From Chthoniobacterales bacterium (lineage in GTDB: Bacteria; Verrucomicrobiota; Verrucomicrobiia; Chthoniobacterales; DASVRZ01), in assembly GCA_039930045.1 (NCBI GenBank), contig JBDSQB010000016.1:248001-312000 (forward strand): a stretch of DNA of 64,000 bases, written 5' to 3'. This document shows, in pieces, positions 1 to 7,611 of this stretch (the stretch's first letter is position 1; every line of letters starts with the position of its first letter). A model generated the notes under the pieces. The model did not search any database, had not been told where the DNA came from, and saw only the letters and a program-made list of their open reading frames with translations. A program made the translations under genes and the position numbers.

Positions 1-1
1 G

Positions 2-226
2 GATTGCGATGTGCTCCTGTCCGACATTGGCCTGCCCGACGGCGATGGCTGGGAACTCATGCGCCAGGTGTCCAAGCCGATCTACGGCATTGCGATGAGC
101 GGTTTCGGAATGAATGCCGACCGCGAAAAAAGCCGTGCTGCCGGGTATCGTCATCACCTGCTGAAACCCTTTATGCCCGAGGAGTTGGATACGCTCCTCG
201 CCGAAGCGATTCAAGAGCGGGGCTAA
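2..226 (+). CDS. Response-regulator receiver domain, C-terminal end (partial)
   Basis: The reading frame is open from the window edge and ends in TAA at 224-226. The visible 74 residues carry the second half of a CheY-like receiver: the phospho-acceptor stretch LLSDIGLPDGDG near the start and the conserved Lys in LLKPF near the end, followed by a short helix. Nothing follows the receiver, so the domain is C-terminal; this suits a hybrid sensor kinase or a single-domain regulator, but the upstream part is outside the window. Confidence 0.85.
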   Translation, partial: DCDVLLSDIGLPDGDGWELMRQVSKPIYGIAMSGFGMNADREKSRAAGYRHHLLKPFMPEELDTLLAEAIQERG

Positions 227-355
227 AGCATCATTTTCCGCGAAAGGGCGCGGGCTTGGAAGTGTGGCCGGTGATGGCACTTGAGGACAAGTGCCCTCCA
301 AGGGGTGCTGGAGGGCATCGGTCCTCAGATGCTGGTTCCTCTCAATTCGGGAGTC

Positions 356-565
356 GGAAATGGGTTTACTGTCGGGAGAAACCGCATTTCCGACCACAGG
401 AATGGGGTTATTTTCCAGAAGACCTGCATTCCCGATCCCGGGAATGGGCTTATTTTCCAGAGGGTGGCCCTTTCGGGAGCCGGGAATGGACTTATTTTCC
501 AGAGGGTAGCCCATTTCCGATCCCGACATGGAGGTATTGGCGAGAGGGTAGCCATTTCGGGATGG
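356..565. repeat. 42-bp imperfect tandem repeat, five units
   Basis: The marker 'aatgg' followed by a TTATTTTCCAGA-like stretch recurs with exact 42-base spacing; the AT of the marker falls at 360, 402, 444, 486 and 528. Units 2-4 are the most alike; units 1 and 5 are degenerate. Because 42 is a multiple of three, each frame gives a 14-residue periodic peptide (for example SREWAYFPEG), but no start, domain or ribosome site supports translation. Confidence 0.8.
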
Positions 566-694
566 GTTTGGACAGAATTGGATAGAAATCTGTCCGAACC
601 CTGCACTTTTTCCCGTAGAGCCCTCAAAGGGGACTTTCAGTGCTCTCAGCGGATATCCCGATTAGTCTTGTAAAAGCTGGAGCGTAAATGCCAA

Positions 695-831
695 GGGGAG
701 CGCACGCGACTCGCGTGCGGATGGGGGCGACTCGCCCCCATTGTCTGATTCCCTTTCGCGGTGCCGCATTGCTGCTGGAACGCAGTTTCGGCGAGTCGCC
801 GAAACCCACACGCGAGTCGCGTGTGCTCCCC
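695..831. repeat. Palindromic element A: four hairpins with a shared core, inverted-repeat ends
   Basis: The two ends form a 24-bp near-perfect inverted repeat beginning GGGGAGC. Inside are four perfect hairpins at 701-719, 721-741, 786-804 and 807-825. All share the 7-base centre CGACTCG (first two) or its complement CGAGTCG (last two). Their arms differ completely: CGCACG, ATGGGGG, TTTCGG and CACACG, each matched by its complement. The end sequence is shared with element B at 2289-2477, so this is a dispersed family. It resembles paired REP or MITE elements; no transposase lies nearby. Confidence 0.8.
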
Positions 832-886
832 AGAAAGTCGTCCGCGCACCCCCCTCTTAGAGGGCGTCTAAAAAGTCTCGAAAACA

Positions 887-955
887 GGTAGGGACATGTG
901 GCCTCGCATGTCCTTGGACCGCATGGAGCAGACGAGCGGGGCCGCTCGTCCTACC
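887..955. repeat. Inverted pair of GGTAGG-bounded hairpins
   Basis: Two hairpins face each other. The left one (887-913) runs GGTAGGGACATG, a GGCC-containing centre, then CATGTCC. The right one (931-955), read on the minus strand, is GGTAGGACGAGCGG, a CC centre, then CGCTCGTC. Boundary and GGCC-type core are shared while the arms differ but remain self-complementary. It sits just beyond the 3' end of pyrC and could also stop transcription. Confidence 0.65.
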
Positions 956-982
956 ATCCAACAGAAGCCAAAGGGACTTGAG

Positions 983-2263
983 TCATTGCCCAATTTCCCA
1001 AACCGTTTTCCCGCCGACAATGGTGCGGACGGCGCGACCAGTCAGTTCGTGGCCGTGAAATGGGGTGTTGCGGCTGCGGCTGGCGGAAGCGTCCTTGTTC
1101 ACCGTCCAGGCGAGTGAGGGATCGATCAGCGTAATGTCGGCCACGGCTCCGACAGCCAGCGTTCCCCGGTCGAGCCCCAGCAAACGCGCCGGTTCCAAGG
1201 TGAGCAGCGCGATGAGGCGCGGCAGGTCGATGGCGCGATTTTTCCTCACCAAGATGTCGTGAAAAAGGCCAAACTCCGTTTCCAGCCCGAGGATGCCGAA
1301 GGGAGCTTGGTCGAACTCCACTTCCTTCTCGTAGTTGCAATGCGGCGCGTGATCGCTGGCCAAAACGGTGATCGTGCCGTCCGCGATGCCGCCGATGAGC
1401 AGGTCGATGTCGCGCTGGGTGCGGAGCGGGGGATTCATTTTGAAATTGGTGTCGAACCCGCGAATCGAGTCATCGGTGAGCGCGATGTGATGCGGGCAGA
1501 CCTCACCGGAAAGGGGAATCCCGCGACTCCGGGCTTCGCGCAAAATCCGCACACTGCCGCCGCTGCTCAGGTGCTGGCAATGAATGGGCGTCTCGCACAA
1601 CTCGGCGAGCATGGCGTTGCGCTGGACGATGATTTCCTCGCCAATCGCCGGCCAGCCGGGCAGGCCCAGTTCGGTGCTCACGCGGCCCTCGTGCATCACG
1701 CCCTTGCCTACCAGGTTGGTGTCCTGGCAATGATCCATCACGACGAGGCCAAACATGCGGGCGTATTCGAGGGCGCGCCGCATCAGCTCGTGGTTTTGAA
1801 TGCAGCGCCCGTCGTCGGTCAGGGCAACGATGCCGGCCTTGAACATGGAACCAATGGGTGCCAGCTCCTCGCCGGCGATGCCCTTGGTGATCGCGCCGGT
1901 GACGAAAACATTGATCACACCCTCGGCAGCGGCCTTTTCCTTGATCCAGGAAACGACGCTCGGCGAATCGACCGTGGGCGACGTATTCGGCATGCAAACG
2001 ACCGAGGTAAATCCCCCGGCGGCGGCGGCGCGCGTGCCGGAGGCGATGGTTTCCTTGGCCGATTGACCCGGCTCGCGCAGGTGGACATGCAGGTCGATGA
2101 GGCCGGGCGCGATGACCAAATTCGTGCAGTCGATCACCTCGGCCGCGAGCACACTGGAACTCGAATCAGAAATTTTTCCGTCGATGACGAGCAGGTCGCC
2201 AATGGCATCACGATGGCTGGCCGGGTCGATGATGCGGCCGTTTTTGAGAAGAATGGAACTCAT
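983..2263 (-). CDS. pyrC: Dihydroorotase
   Basis: Third step of de novo pyrimidine synthesis: cyclises N-carbamoyl-aspartate to dihydroorotate in the cytoplasm. The 426-residue product has the zinc-binding DLHVHLREPG at residues 57-66, an ALTDDGR stretch near 148 where type I enzymes carry a metal-bridging Asp, and the DHAPH motif at 304-308, all typical of the class I, about 45 kDa form. The ATG at 2263 is chosen because the family starts with the short strand before 'NGRIIDP'; an upstream extension would be repeat-derived. It begins one base after the stop of the LprI-like gene and is the last gene of the pyr run. Confidence 0.95.
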   Translation of the reverse strand: MSSILLKNGRIIDPASHRDAIGDLLVIDGKISDSSSSVLAAEVIDCTNLVIAPGLIDLHVHLREPGQSAKETIASGTRAAAAGGFTSVVCMPNTSPTVDSPSVVSWIKEKAAAEGVINVFVTGAITKGIAGEELAPIGSMFKAGIVALTDDGRCIQNHELMRRALEYARMFGLVVMDHCQDTNLVGKGVMHEGRVSTELGLPGWPAIGEEIIVQRNAMLAELCETPIHCQHLSSGGSVRILREARSRGIPLSGEVCPHHIALTDDSIRGFDTNFKMNPPLRTQRDIDLLIGGIADGTITVLASDHAPHCNYEKEVEFDQAPFGILGLETEFGLFHDILVRKNRAIDLPRLIALLTLEPARLLGLDRGTLAVGAVADITLIDPSLAWTVNKDASASRSRNTPFHGHELTGRAVRTIVGGKTVWEIGQ

Positions 2264-2264
2264 G

Positions 2265-2855
2265 TTAGAAAAATGTGGCAACGTCTCCGGGAGCGCACGC
2301 GTCTCGCGTGTTCTTTGAGGTGTTTGCTTTGCGCTTCCGCGCAAACCCTACGGGCTGCCTGCGGCAGGCTATCTCGCCCCGCTCGGTTCGCCTCAAAGCC
2401 GAGTTAGAGAGAGGACCATTTACGTCAAAGCCCTTTCGCGAGACGCAAAAGGGAACACGCGAGACGCGTGCGCTCCCGGAAGAGCGGCTTGCGCCGGAGA
2501 CTTCTGGCGTGCTGATGGCGAGAAGTTTCTGGAAATGAGCGGTGCGCTCTTGGGTGAGTTGCGTCTGCGTGTTAGAATAAATGAGAGAGGCCAGACTGCC
2601 GCCTCGGGCCTCATCATCGGCGGCGTAATCGGCTTCCGCATCGCGAAAAACGACCCACGCGCGCTGGGCGGTCTTCAGTTTTTCCCTAGCCTCTGCGTCG
2701 CATTGGGTGAGCAGTTTCTGATAAACTTTATTGAGGCGCGTATCGGCTTTTTCAAAGTTCCGCTGCGCCACCAAGTTCATCTCCCTCTGACTTTGGGAGA
2801 AAGCGCTCGCGACCGTGACGACGACTAACACAAGAATGAGCAGGAGGCGGTTCAT
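2265..2855 (-). CDS. LprI/DUF1311-like secreted protein with repeat-derived C-terminus
   Basis: Residues 1-20 form a signal peptide (hydrophobic run ending ASAFSQ). Residues about 24-110 resemble the DUF1311/LprI family of small periplasmic proteins: a helical region with conserved YxxLL and QRAWxxFRDAE-like motifs. Only one Cys remains, where many members have a disulfide pair. From about residue 125 the frame runs into palindromic element B and reads low-complexity Arg/Ser sequence until a TAA directly before pyrC, so the true gene probably ended earlier. The start overlaps the DUF1003 stop by four bases (ATGA), implying coupling. The role in a pyrimidine operon is unknown. Confidence 0.7.
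   Translation of the reverse strand: MNRLLLILVLVVVTVASAFSQSQREMNLVAQRNFEKADTRLNKVYQKLLTQCDAEAREKLKTAQRAWVVFRDAEADYAADDEARGGSLASLIYSNTQTQLTQERTAHFQKLLAISTPEVSGASRSSGSARVSRVPFCVSRKGFDVNGPLSNSALRRTERGEIACRRQPVGFARKRKANTSKNTRDACAPGDVATFF
2289..2477. repeat. Palindromic element B with perfect 24-bp terminal inverted repeats
   Basis: Bases 2289-2312 and 2454-2477 are exact reverse complements over 24 positions. Each end is itself a hairpin around CGTCTCG or CGAGACG. An internal hairpin at 2431-2453 has the same CGAGACG centre but different arms (CCCTTT/AAAGGG), and another small hairpin lies at 2357-2369. The ends match those of element A apart from the central base change (ACT to TCT). The element is read through by the LprI-like frame and separates that gene's conserved part from pyrC. 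Confidence 0.85.
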
Positions 2856-3562
2856 TTGGGAATTTCAGGCTTATGCAGGGCCTCGCGCAGGAGATCGATC
2901 TGGATCTGCTGGATCTCCAGCAGGCGCTGCGATTGTTGCTTGAGTAGATGATCGACTTTTTCGTGGAGGTGGCGGATTTCCAGCTCGGCCTTGAGGTTGA
3001 TTTTGTAGTCGTGCTCGGCGCGAATGCGATCCTTCGCCTCCTGCCGGTTCTGGCTCATCATGATGACTGGTGCCTGGAGCGACGCGAGTGCGCTGAGGAG
3101 CAGATTGAGCAGGATAAACGGATAAGGATCGGGCGGCCGCCGGCTCAGAATCAACGTGTTGATGATGATCCAAATAGCCAGAAAACCGCCGAAGGCCAGG
3201 ATGAAGGTCCAGCTTCCGCCAAACGACGCGATCTTGTCGGCCAGCTTTTCGCCGAAGGTGAATTGTTCATCAAAGGAATCGTTGATGTTCTCATTGAGAA
3301 TCTCGTGTTCCCGCAGACTCCGCACCACGTCTTCCTCAAGCGCGGTGATCTCGCCCATGTCGTCCTTTAGCGCCTGGCTGATGTAGTCGGAGCGATACTT
3401 GTTTAACTCGTCGTTCGAGATCAGGCTTTCCTCACTGAGCTCTGGGTGGGCACTAACAATCAAGCTGGCCACTCCGGGTCGAATGGCGGACAACGGCACC
3501 AGCTCGTCCATGGGAAGTGTGCGCTGGCTGATCGCGCAAATGCCGGTGTCGTGCTGGATCAT
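2852..3562 (-). CDS. DUF1003 family membrane protein
   Basis: The 236-residue product has a soluble N-terminal part (about 1-110), two closely spaced membrane segments near residues 118-160 (SWTFILAFGGFLAIWIIINT and a second after PDPYPFILLNLLLS), and a cytoplasmic coiled-coil tail rich in charged residues and Gln. The stretch SLQAPVIMMSQNRQ after the second segment is characteristic of DUF1003 (COG4420), whose function is unknown. The ATG at 3562 directly follows the pyrB stop (TAA, one base, ATG), so the gene is probably co-translated with pyrB. Confidence 0.85.
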   Translation of the reverse strand: MIQHDTGICAISQRTLPMDELVPLSAIRPGVASLIVSAHPELSEESLISNDELNKYRSDYISQALKDDMGEITALEEDVVRSLREHEILNENINDSFDEQFTFGEKLADKIASFGGSWTFILAFGGFLAIWIIINTLILSRRPPDPYPFILLNLLLSALASLQAPVIMMSQNRQEAKDRIRAEHDYKINLKAELEIRHLHEKVDHLLKQQSQRLLEIQQIQIDLLREALHKPEIPK

Positions 3563-3563
3563 T

Positions 3564-4517
3564 TTACGCGGTGAGTTTGCCGCTGCCGGCGCAGAGGTAG
3601 AGGACGGCCATGCGCACGGCGAGGCCATTGGTGACTTGGTCTAATATGACGCTGCGGCTGCTGTCGGCGAGGTCGCTGTCGATCTCGACGCCACGATTAA
3701 TCGGCCCCGGATGCATGATGAGACATTCCGGTTTCAGTCGTTCGGCGCGAGCTTTGGTGAGACCAAAAAGCGAGGTGTATTCGCCGAGGCTGGGGAAGTA
3801 TTCCTTGCGCTGCCGCTCATGCTGGATGCGGAGAAGATTGACCACATCGACTTCGGGCAGAATGGAATCCAAGTCGTGTGTGACCGAGCAGCCGAGTTCC
3901 TCGAAGACCTTCGGGACTAACGTCGTCGGCCCAACCAGGGTGACTTTCGCACCGAGCTTGAGCAGCGTGTGAATGTTAGAACGCGCCACGCGACTGAAGA
4001 GAATATCGCCGATGATCGCCACGTGCAGTCCTTTGATGCGCCCAAGTTTTTCCTGAATGGTGAAGGTATCTAACAAAGCCTGAGTCGGATGCTCATGCGC
4101 GCCGTCGCCGCCATTGATGATGCTGGCTGAAAGACGCTCCGCAAGGAACTGCGCCGCGCCCGCCGAGCTGTGCCGTAGGACGATAATGTCGGCCTGCAAC
4201 GCTTGCAGATTCAGCGCCGTATCCTTGAGCGTTTCGCCCTTGGTTAGACTGGAACTCGACGCAGAAATATTAATCACGTCCGCACTCAGGCGAAACGCGG
4301 CTAACTCGAATGAAGTGCGAGTTCTCGTGCTGGGCTCGACGAAGAAATTGATCATCGTCTTTCCCCGAAGCGCCGGGACTTTTTTAATCTCACGAGTGCC
4401 CACAGTTTTGAAGGCAGCAGCGGTGTCTAACACGAGTCGGATTTCATCCGCGGAAAGCTCCTGAATGCCGACGAGATCTTTACGAGTCCAGGTTGTGGAA
4501 GAAGGTGCGGTTGCCAT
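3564..4517 (-). CDS. pyrB: Aspartate carbamoyltransferase catalytic chain
   Basis: Condenses carbamoyl phosphate with aspartate, the committed step of pyrimidine synthesis. The 317-residue length is normal for the catalytic chain. The carbamoyl-phosphate loop STRTRTS is at residues 63-69, and HPTQALLD and the R-V-A-R-S-N signature are present. No regulatory chain (pyrI) is found, as expected when PyrR controls expression. It starts five bases after pyrR and is followed by the DUF1003 gene. Confidence 0.97.
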   Translation of the reverse strand: MATAPSSTTWTRKDLVGIQELSADEIRLVLDTAAAFKTVGTREIKKVPALRGKTMINFFVEPSTRTRTSFELAAFRLSADVINISASSSSLTKGETLKDTALNLQALQADIIVLRHSSAGAAQFLAERLSASIINGGDGAHEHPTQALLDTFTIQEKLGRIKGLHVAIIGDILFSRVARSNIHTLLKLGAKVTLVGPTTLVPKVFEELGCSVTHDLDSILPEVDVVNLLRIQHERQRKEYFPSLGEYTSLFGLTKARAERLKPECLIMHPGPINRGVEIDSDLADSSRSVILDQVTNGLAVRMAVLYLCAGSGKLTA

Positions 4518-4522
4518 GGGAG

Positions 4523-5071
4523 TTAGCTTTTTCTCAGCCAGACGGAATCGCCTTCTGGATCGACGTTGGTGAGGCGGACCATGACGCGCTCGTTGCGCGA
4601 GGAGGGGACATTTTTCCCGACGTAATCCGGCCGAATCGGCAACTCGCGGTGCCCTCGATCCAGCAACGATGCGAGTTGAATGCGGGCGGGGCGTCCGAAG
4701 CTGGAAATCGTGTCTAGCGCAGCGCGGCAGGTACGTCCGGTGAAGAGCACGTCGTCGATCAGGATGATCGTGCGATCCGTGAGATTGAGCGGGAGAATCG
4801 TCTGCTGCGGGGAGGGGAGTTTGCCGCGCAAATGATAGTCGTCGCGATGCATCGTGACATCGACGACTCCTGTTTCGACTGGCTGGCCCTCGAAGCTGGT
4901 GATGTGTGCCGCGAGGCGGCGGGCGAGTTCCACTCCTCTCAGCGGGATGCCGGCGAGAACGATCTGACTGAGATCGGGATTTTGTTCGACGATTTCGTGG
5001 GCGATGCGCTTGATCGCCCGTTCGATGGCTGGGGCATCCATGAGCAGGACGCCGTTTTCTGGTGATGTCAT
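4523..5071 (-). CDS. pyrR: PyrR, pyrimidine operon regulator / uracil phosphoribosyltransferase
   Basis: PyrR binds pyr mRNA in a UMP-dependent way and usually has weak uracil phosphoribosyltransferase activity. The 182-residue protein carries the PRPP-binding loop [12 protein letters not shown] at 103-114 and the family features [10 protein letters not shown] and DVTMHRDD. The ATG at 5071 is chosen over an upstream alternative because AAAGGA lies seven bases ahead. That site is embedded in a hairpin (5080-5111) resembling a PyrR-binding loop, so the gene may be autoregulated at translation. Confidence 0.95.
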   Translation of the reverse strand: MTSPENGVLLMDAPAIERAIKRIAHEIVEQNPDLSQIVLAGIPLRGVELARRLAAHITSFEGQPVETGVVDVTMHRDDYHLRGKLPSPQQTILPLNLTDRTIILIDDVLFTGRTCRAALDTISSFGRPARIQLASLLDRGHRELPIRPDYVGKNVPSSRNERVMVRLTNVDPEGDSVWLRKS

Positions 5072-5079
5072 TTGAAGTT

Positions 5080-5111
5080 CCTTTCGCGGTCTCACAGGGC
5101 CGGATTAAAGG
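5080..5111 (-). promoter_or_regulatory. Putative PyrR-binding RNA hairpin overlapping the pyrR ribosome site
   Basis: On the minus strand the RNA runs CCTTTAATC, CGG, then the loop CCCTGTGAGA, then CCGCG and AAAGG. CCTTT pairs with AAAGG and CGG with CCG. The loop fits the known PyrR-binding consensus (CCnGnGAG with a pyrimidine-rich flank). The 3' arm is also the Shine-Dalgarno sequence of pyrR. PyrR binding would therefore hide the ribosome site; this is an inference from sequence. Confidence 0.65.
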
Positions 5112-5127
5112 ATGGGGTTGGGTGAGT

Positions 5128-5343
5128 TTAAGGGGAAACGTTTTGTTTTTTGCGATTCTCGCGCCAGGTGGAGCGGTGTTTCACGATCCATTCGAGGAGA
5201 GCTTTTTCGAAACCGATATCGTGGCCGGATTTCTCGCTTTCGATCCATTTGTGACGGAGAATTTCTTCCCGTTCTGCCAAAAACTCCCGATACAGCACGG
5301 AATTTTTGACCAAGTCAGACGAGTCGTCTTTTTGAGGGTCCAT
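5128..5343 (-). CDS. Small conserved-looking hydrophilic protein
   Basis: A 71-residue charged helical protein lying between yqgE and pyrR on the same strand. Its core reads [21 protein letters not shown], followed by [11 protein letters not shown]; the K/R-W-x-x-S-E-x-x-G-x-D-x-G pattern resembles a short motif I associate with DUF4032-type proteins, but the match is weak. Start is uncertain: ATG at 5343 or TTG at 5385; neither has a good ribosome site. No function is proposed. Confidence 0.55.
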   Translation of the reverse strand: MDPQKDDSSDLVKNSVLYREFLAEREEILRHKWIESEKSGHDIGFEKALLEWIVKHRSTWRENRKKQNVSP

Positions 5344-5389
5344 TGGAGGGGGATTTTGTGGAAATCGATCAGGAATGCAACTCAAAATT

Positions 5390-5947
5390 TTAATTCAAAC
5401 TCGGATCGTTCGGCATTTCGGCGAGCAGCTTCAAGTTGGGATGTATTCGCGACACGAGTTTTTTCCAAGTCGCATGGTCGGCGTAAAGCAGGTCGCAATG
5501 CGCCTGGTTTGGGTCCTGAATCAGCCAGGTGTTTTCCTCGATTTCCCGTTCGAGTTGACCCGCCTCCCAGCCGGAATATCCGATCAGCGCCATCGTGCGC
5601 GAAGGGTCGGTGACGAGATCGTCCTCCTCGTCTGCGGTGGTTTTTATAGAGTGATGAACCGTCAGTTTTCGCAGCAGCGGGTCCCAGTCAAACATCGCCA
5701 GAAGCACACTGTTGGTCGCGACCGGACCGCCGAGATGCAGCTTCGCCTCGGCGAAAATCGGTGAGATTCCCAACGCGCCGAGTTCCTCGAAAGTCTGCGA
5801 GATCGGGCGGTTAATGATAAAGCCAAAGGCCCCGGTGAGCGCATCGTGTTTCGCCAGATAAACGATGCTGTGGCGGAAGTTGGGATCACGCAGATTCGGG
5901 TGGGCCAGCAGGAGTTTTCCAGTGAGATTGAAGAACTCGGGAATCAC
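5390..5947 (-). CDS. YqgE/AlgH family protein
   Basis: The 185-residue product matches the UPF0301 (DUF179) family: residues 9-50 ([10 protein letters not shown] and the following [11 protein letters not shown]) and the [10 protein letters not shown] motif, then LHLGGPV and the [11 protein letters not shown] motif. Biochemical role is unresolved in the family. The start codon is GTG at 5947. It is divergent from thiG and is the first gene of the minus-strand run leading into pyrR. Confidence 0.9.
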   Translation of the reverse strand: MIPEFFNLTGKLLLAHPNLRDPNFRHSIVYLAKHDALTGAFGFIINRPISQTFEELGALGISPIFAEAKLHLGGPVATNSVLLAMFDWDPLLRKLTVHHSIKTTADEEDDLVTDPSRTMALIGYSGWEAGQLEREIEENTWLIQDPNQAHCDLLYADHATWKKLVSRIHPNLKLLAEMPNDPSLN

Positions 5948-6001
5948 ATCGGCAAATTAGAACAGTCGAATCGACATGCAACTGGAGCGCGTCGTTTCTT
6001 T

Positions 6002-6029
6002 TTGCTGAAAATTCGGCCGGGCCTGTTAT
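6002..6029 (+). promoter_or_regulatory. Possible sigma70-type promoter of thiG
   Basis: TTGCTG at 6002-6007 and TGTTAT at 6024-6029 are spaced by 16 bases. The hexamer end lies only 11 bases before the thiG ATG, so transcription would give an almost leaderless mRNA, consistent with the absence of a Shine-Dalgarno site. No TPP-riboswitch-like sequence is visible. Confidence 0.3.
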
Positions 6030-6040
6030 TTTTCGCGTTC

Positions 6041-6829
6041 ATGCCCAGCCAACTTTTGCGTATCGCCGACCGGGAATTTTCCTCGCGCCTCTTTCTCGGG
6101 ACCGGGAAATTTTCCAGCAACGAATCGATGCGCGATGCGCTGGAATCGAGTGGAACTCAAATCGTGACCGTCGCCCTGCGCCGCGTCGATCTCACCGGGA
6201 AGAGCGATCCTTTTGCCAACATTCTCGACTTCATCGACCCGAAAAAATATCTTCTGCTGCCGAACACGAGCGGCGCGATGAATGCCACGGAAGCCGTCCG
6301 GCTCGCGCGTTTGGCCGTCGCGGCGGGCCTGCCGAAATGGGTGAAACTCGAGATCCATCCCGATCCGCGCTGGTTGCTGCCGGACCCGATTGAAACTTTT
6401 CTGGCCACGGAAATCCTTGTGCGCGAGGGCTTTGTCGTCATGCCTTACATCAACGCCGACCCGGTGCTGGCCCGTCGTTTGCAGGATGTCGGCGCCGCGA
6501 CGGTGATGCCGCTGGGCGCGCCGATTGGAAGTCATCGCGGGATTCGAACCCGCGACCAGATTGAGATCATTATCGAGCAAGCCACCGTGCCGGTCATCGT
6601 CGATGCAGGAATCGGCGCACCCAGCCAGGCTGCCGAGGCCATGGAAATGGGAGCGGACGCCGTGTTGATTAATACCGCCATCGCCGTTTCCAGCGATCCA
6701 GTGCAAATGGCGCGCGCCTTTGCCACCGCCGTGGAAGCGGGCCGGGTGGCATACGAGTTAGGTTTGATTGGGCCGCAATCGACTGCGAGTCCGACCAGTC
6801 CGCTGACCGGATTTTTGGGAAATTTATGA
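6041..6829 (+). CDS. thiG: Thiazole synthase
   Basis: Builds the thiazole phosphate of thiamin from 1-deoxyxylulose 5-phosphate, dehydroglycine and ThiS thiocarboxylate. The 262-residue TIM-barrel product shows FLGTGKF near residue 18, [13 protein letters not shown], the Schiff-base Lys102 in [13 protein letters not shown] and [29 protein letters not shown]-type features. ATG at 6041 matches the family start; a longer frame upstream lies over the yqgE promoter. No thiS, thiF, thiH or thiE is nearby. The stop overlaps the next gene by four bases. Confidence 0.95.
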   Translation: MPSQLLRIADREFSSRLFLGTGKFSSNESMRDALESSGTQIVTVALRRVDLTGKSDPFANILDFIDPKKYLLLPNTSGAMNATEAVRLARLAVAAGLPKWVKLEIHPDPRWLLPDPIETFLATEILVREGFVVMPYINADPVLARRLQDVGAATVMPLGAPIGSHRGIRTRDQIEIIIEQATVPVIVDAGIGAPSQAAEAMEMGADAVLINTAIAVSSDPVQMARAFATAVEAGRVAYELGLIGPQSTASPTSPLTGFLGNL

Positions 6830-7611
6830 GTCTGCTGGAGGTGAAAAATCTTCGGGTCTGGTTTGAAAAACCGGCCGGCCTCTTCACTGGCAAACCGGAG
6901 CCGGTGAAAGCAGTCACAGACGTTAGTTTCTCCATCGAACGTGGCACGACCGTTGGCCTCGTCGGCGAAAGCGGCAGCGGCAAAACCACTATTGGCAAGG
7001 CTCTGCTCAAACTCGAAAAAGCCACCTCCGGCGAAGTCCTTTTCGAGGGAAAAAGCATTCTCCCTCTCACAGAGGCCGAGTTCCGTCCGTATCGCCGCCG
7101 GATGCAGATGATTTTTCAAGACCCCTACGGCTCGCTCAACCCGCGACTGACCATCGAGCAAATCGTCAGCGAACCCTTGGAAATTCACTTCCCGGAAATG
7201 AACCGCAACCAGCGCCGGGATCGTATCGCCGAGCTGCTCAATCTAGTGGAACTCAACCCCGATTTTTCCAGCCGTTACCCGCACGAATTCAGCGGCGGCC
7301 AGCGCCAGCGCATCGGCATCGCGCGAGCGCTGGCGGTGAAGCCGGATTTCATTGTCTGCGACGAGGCTGTGAGTGCGCTCGACGTTTCCGTGCAGGCGCA
7401 GGTTGTCAATTTGCTCCAGGATTTGCAGGAACAACTCGGGCTGACCTACCTCTTCATCGCGCACGACCTCGCGGTGGTCGAGCACATCAGCGACCAAGTC
7501 CTCGTGATGTATCGCGGTGAAATCGTCGAATCGGCCACGGCCACGGAGATTTACCAAAACCCACAACACGCCTATACCCGCCGCCTGCTCGAAGCCGTTC
7601 CCACGATTTAA
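6826..7611 (+). CDS. OppF/DppF-type ABC transporter ATPase (orphan)
   Basis: Soluble ATPase of the peptide/nickel importer class. Walker [10 protein letters not shown] is at residues 47-55, the Q-loop at [11 protein letters not shown], the signature SGGQ at 156-159, and Walker B followed by [10 protein letters not shown] near 175-190. The C-terminal extension with the [10 protein letters not shown] motif is typical of OppD/OppF. No permease or binding protein is encoded beside it; instead it overlaps thiG (ATGA) and rodA (TAATG), so it is translationally coupled to unrelated genes. The substrate cannot be inferred. Confidence 0.88.
   Translation: MSLLEVKNLRVWFEKPAGLFTGKPEPVKAVTDVSFSIERGTTVGLVGESGSGKTTIGKALLKLEKATSGEVLFEGKSILPLTEAEFRPYRRRMQMIFQDPYGSLNPRLTIEQIVSEPLEIHFPEMNRNQRRDRIAELLNLVELNPDFSSRYPHEFSGGQRQRIGIARALAVKPDFIVCDEAVSALDVSVQAQVVNLLQDLQEQLGLTYLFIAHDLAVVEHISDQVLVMYRGEIVESATATEIYQNPQHAYTRRLLEAVPTI

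Larger units (their letters stand above)
227..982. other. 756-bp gene-free interval with tandem and inverted repeats
   Basis: No protein family is recognisable in any frame. Several frames stay open only because the sequence is repetitive and GC-rich. The interval holds a five-unit 42-bp tandem repeat (about 356-565), a multi-hairpin palindromic element (695-831) and a second inverted-repeat pair (887-955). It lies between the convergent ends of the receiver gene and pyrC. Confidence 0.75.

Noticed and set aside
356-565. CRISPR-like array
   Set aside because: Units are contiguous with no unique spacers, and no cas genes lie in the window.
4-673. Open frames over the 42-bp repeat (4-585 and 281-673)
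   Set aside because: They remain open only because of repeat phase. The first overlaps the receiver gene in another frame and neither has a domain or ribosome site.
1259-2407. 382-codon plus-strand frame opposite pyrC
   Set aside because: Antisense to dihydroorotase with intact metal-binding motifs; composition is Gly/Ala/Arg-rich.
6530-6562. tRNA T-arm-like sequence (cgggattcgaacccg) inside thiG
   Set aside because: Only the T-arm-like stem matches. No acceptor or anticodon arms fold around it, and the codons encode a conserved thiG region ([11 protein letters not shown]).
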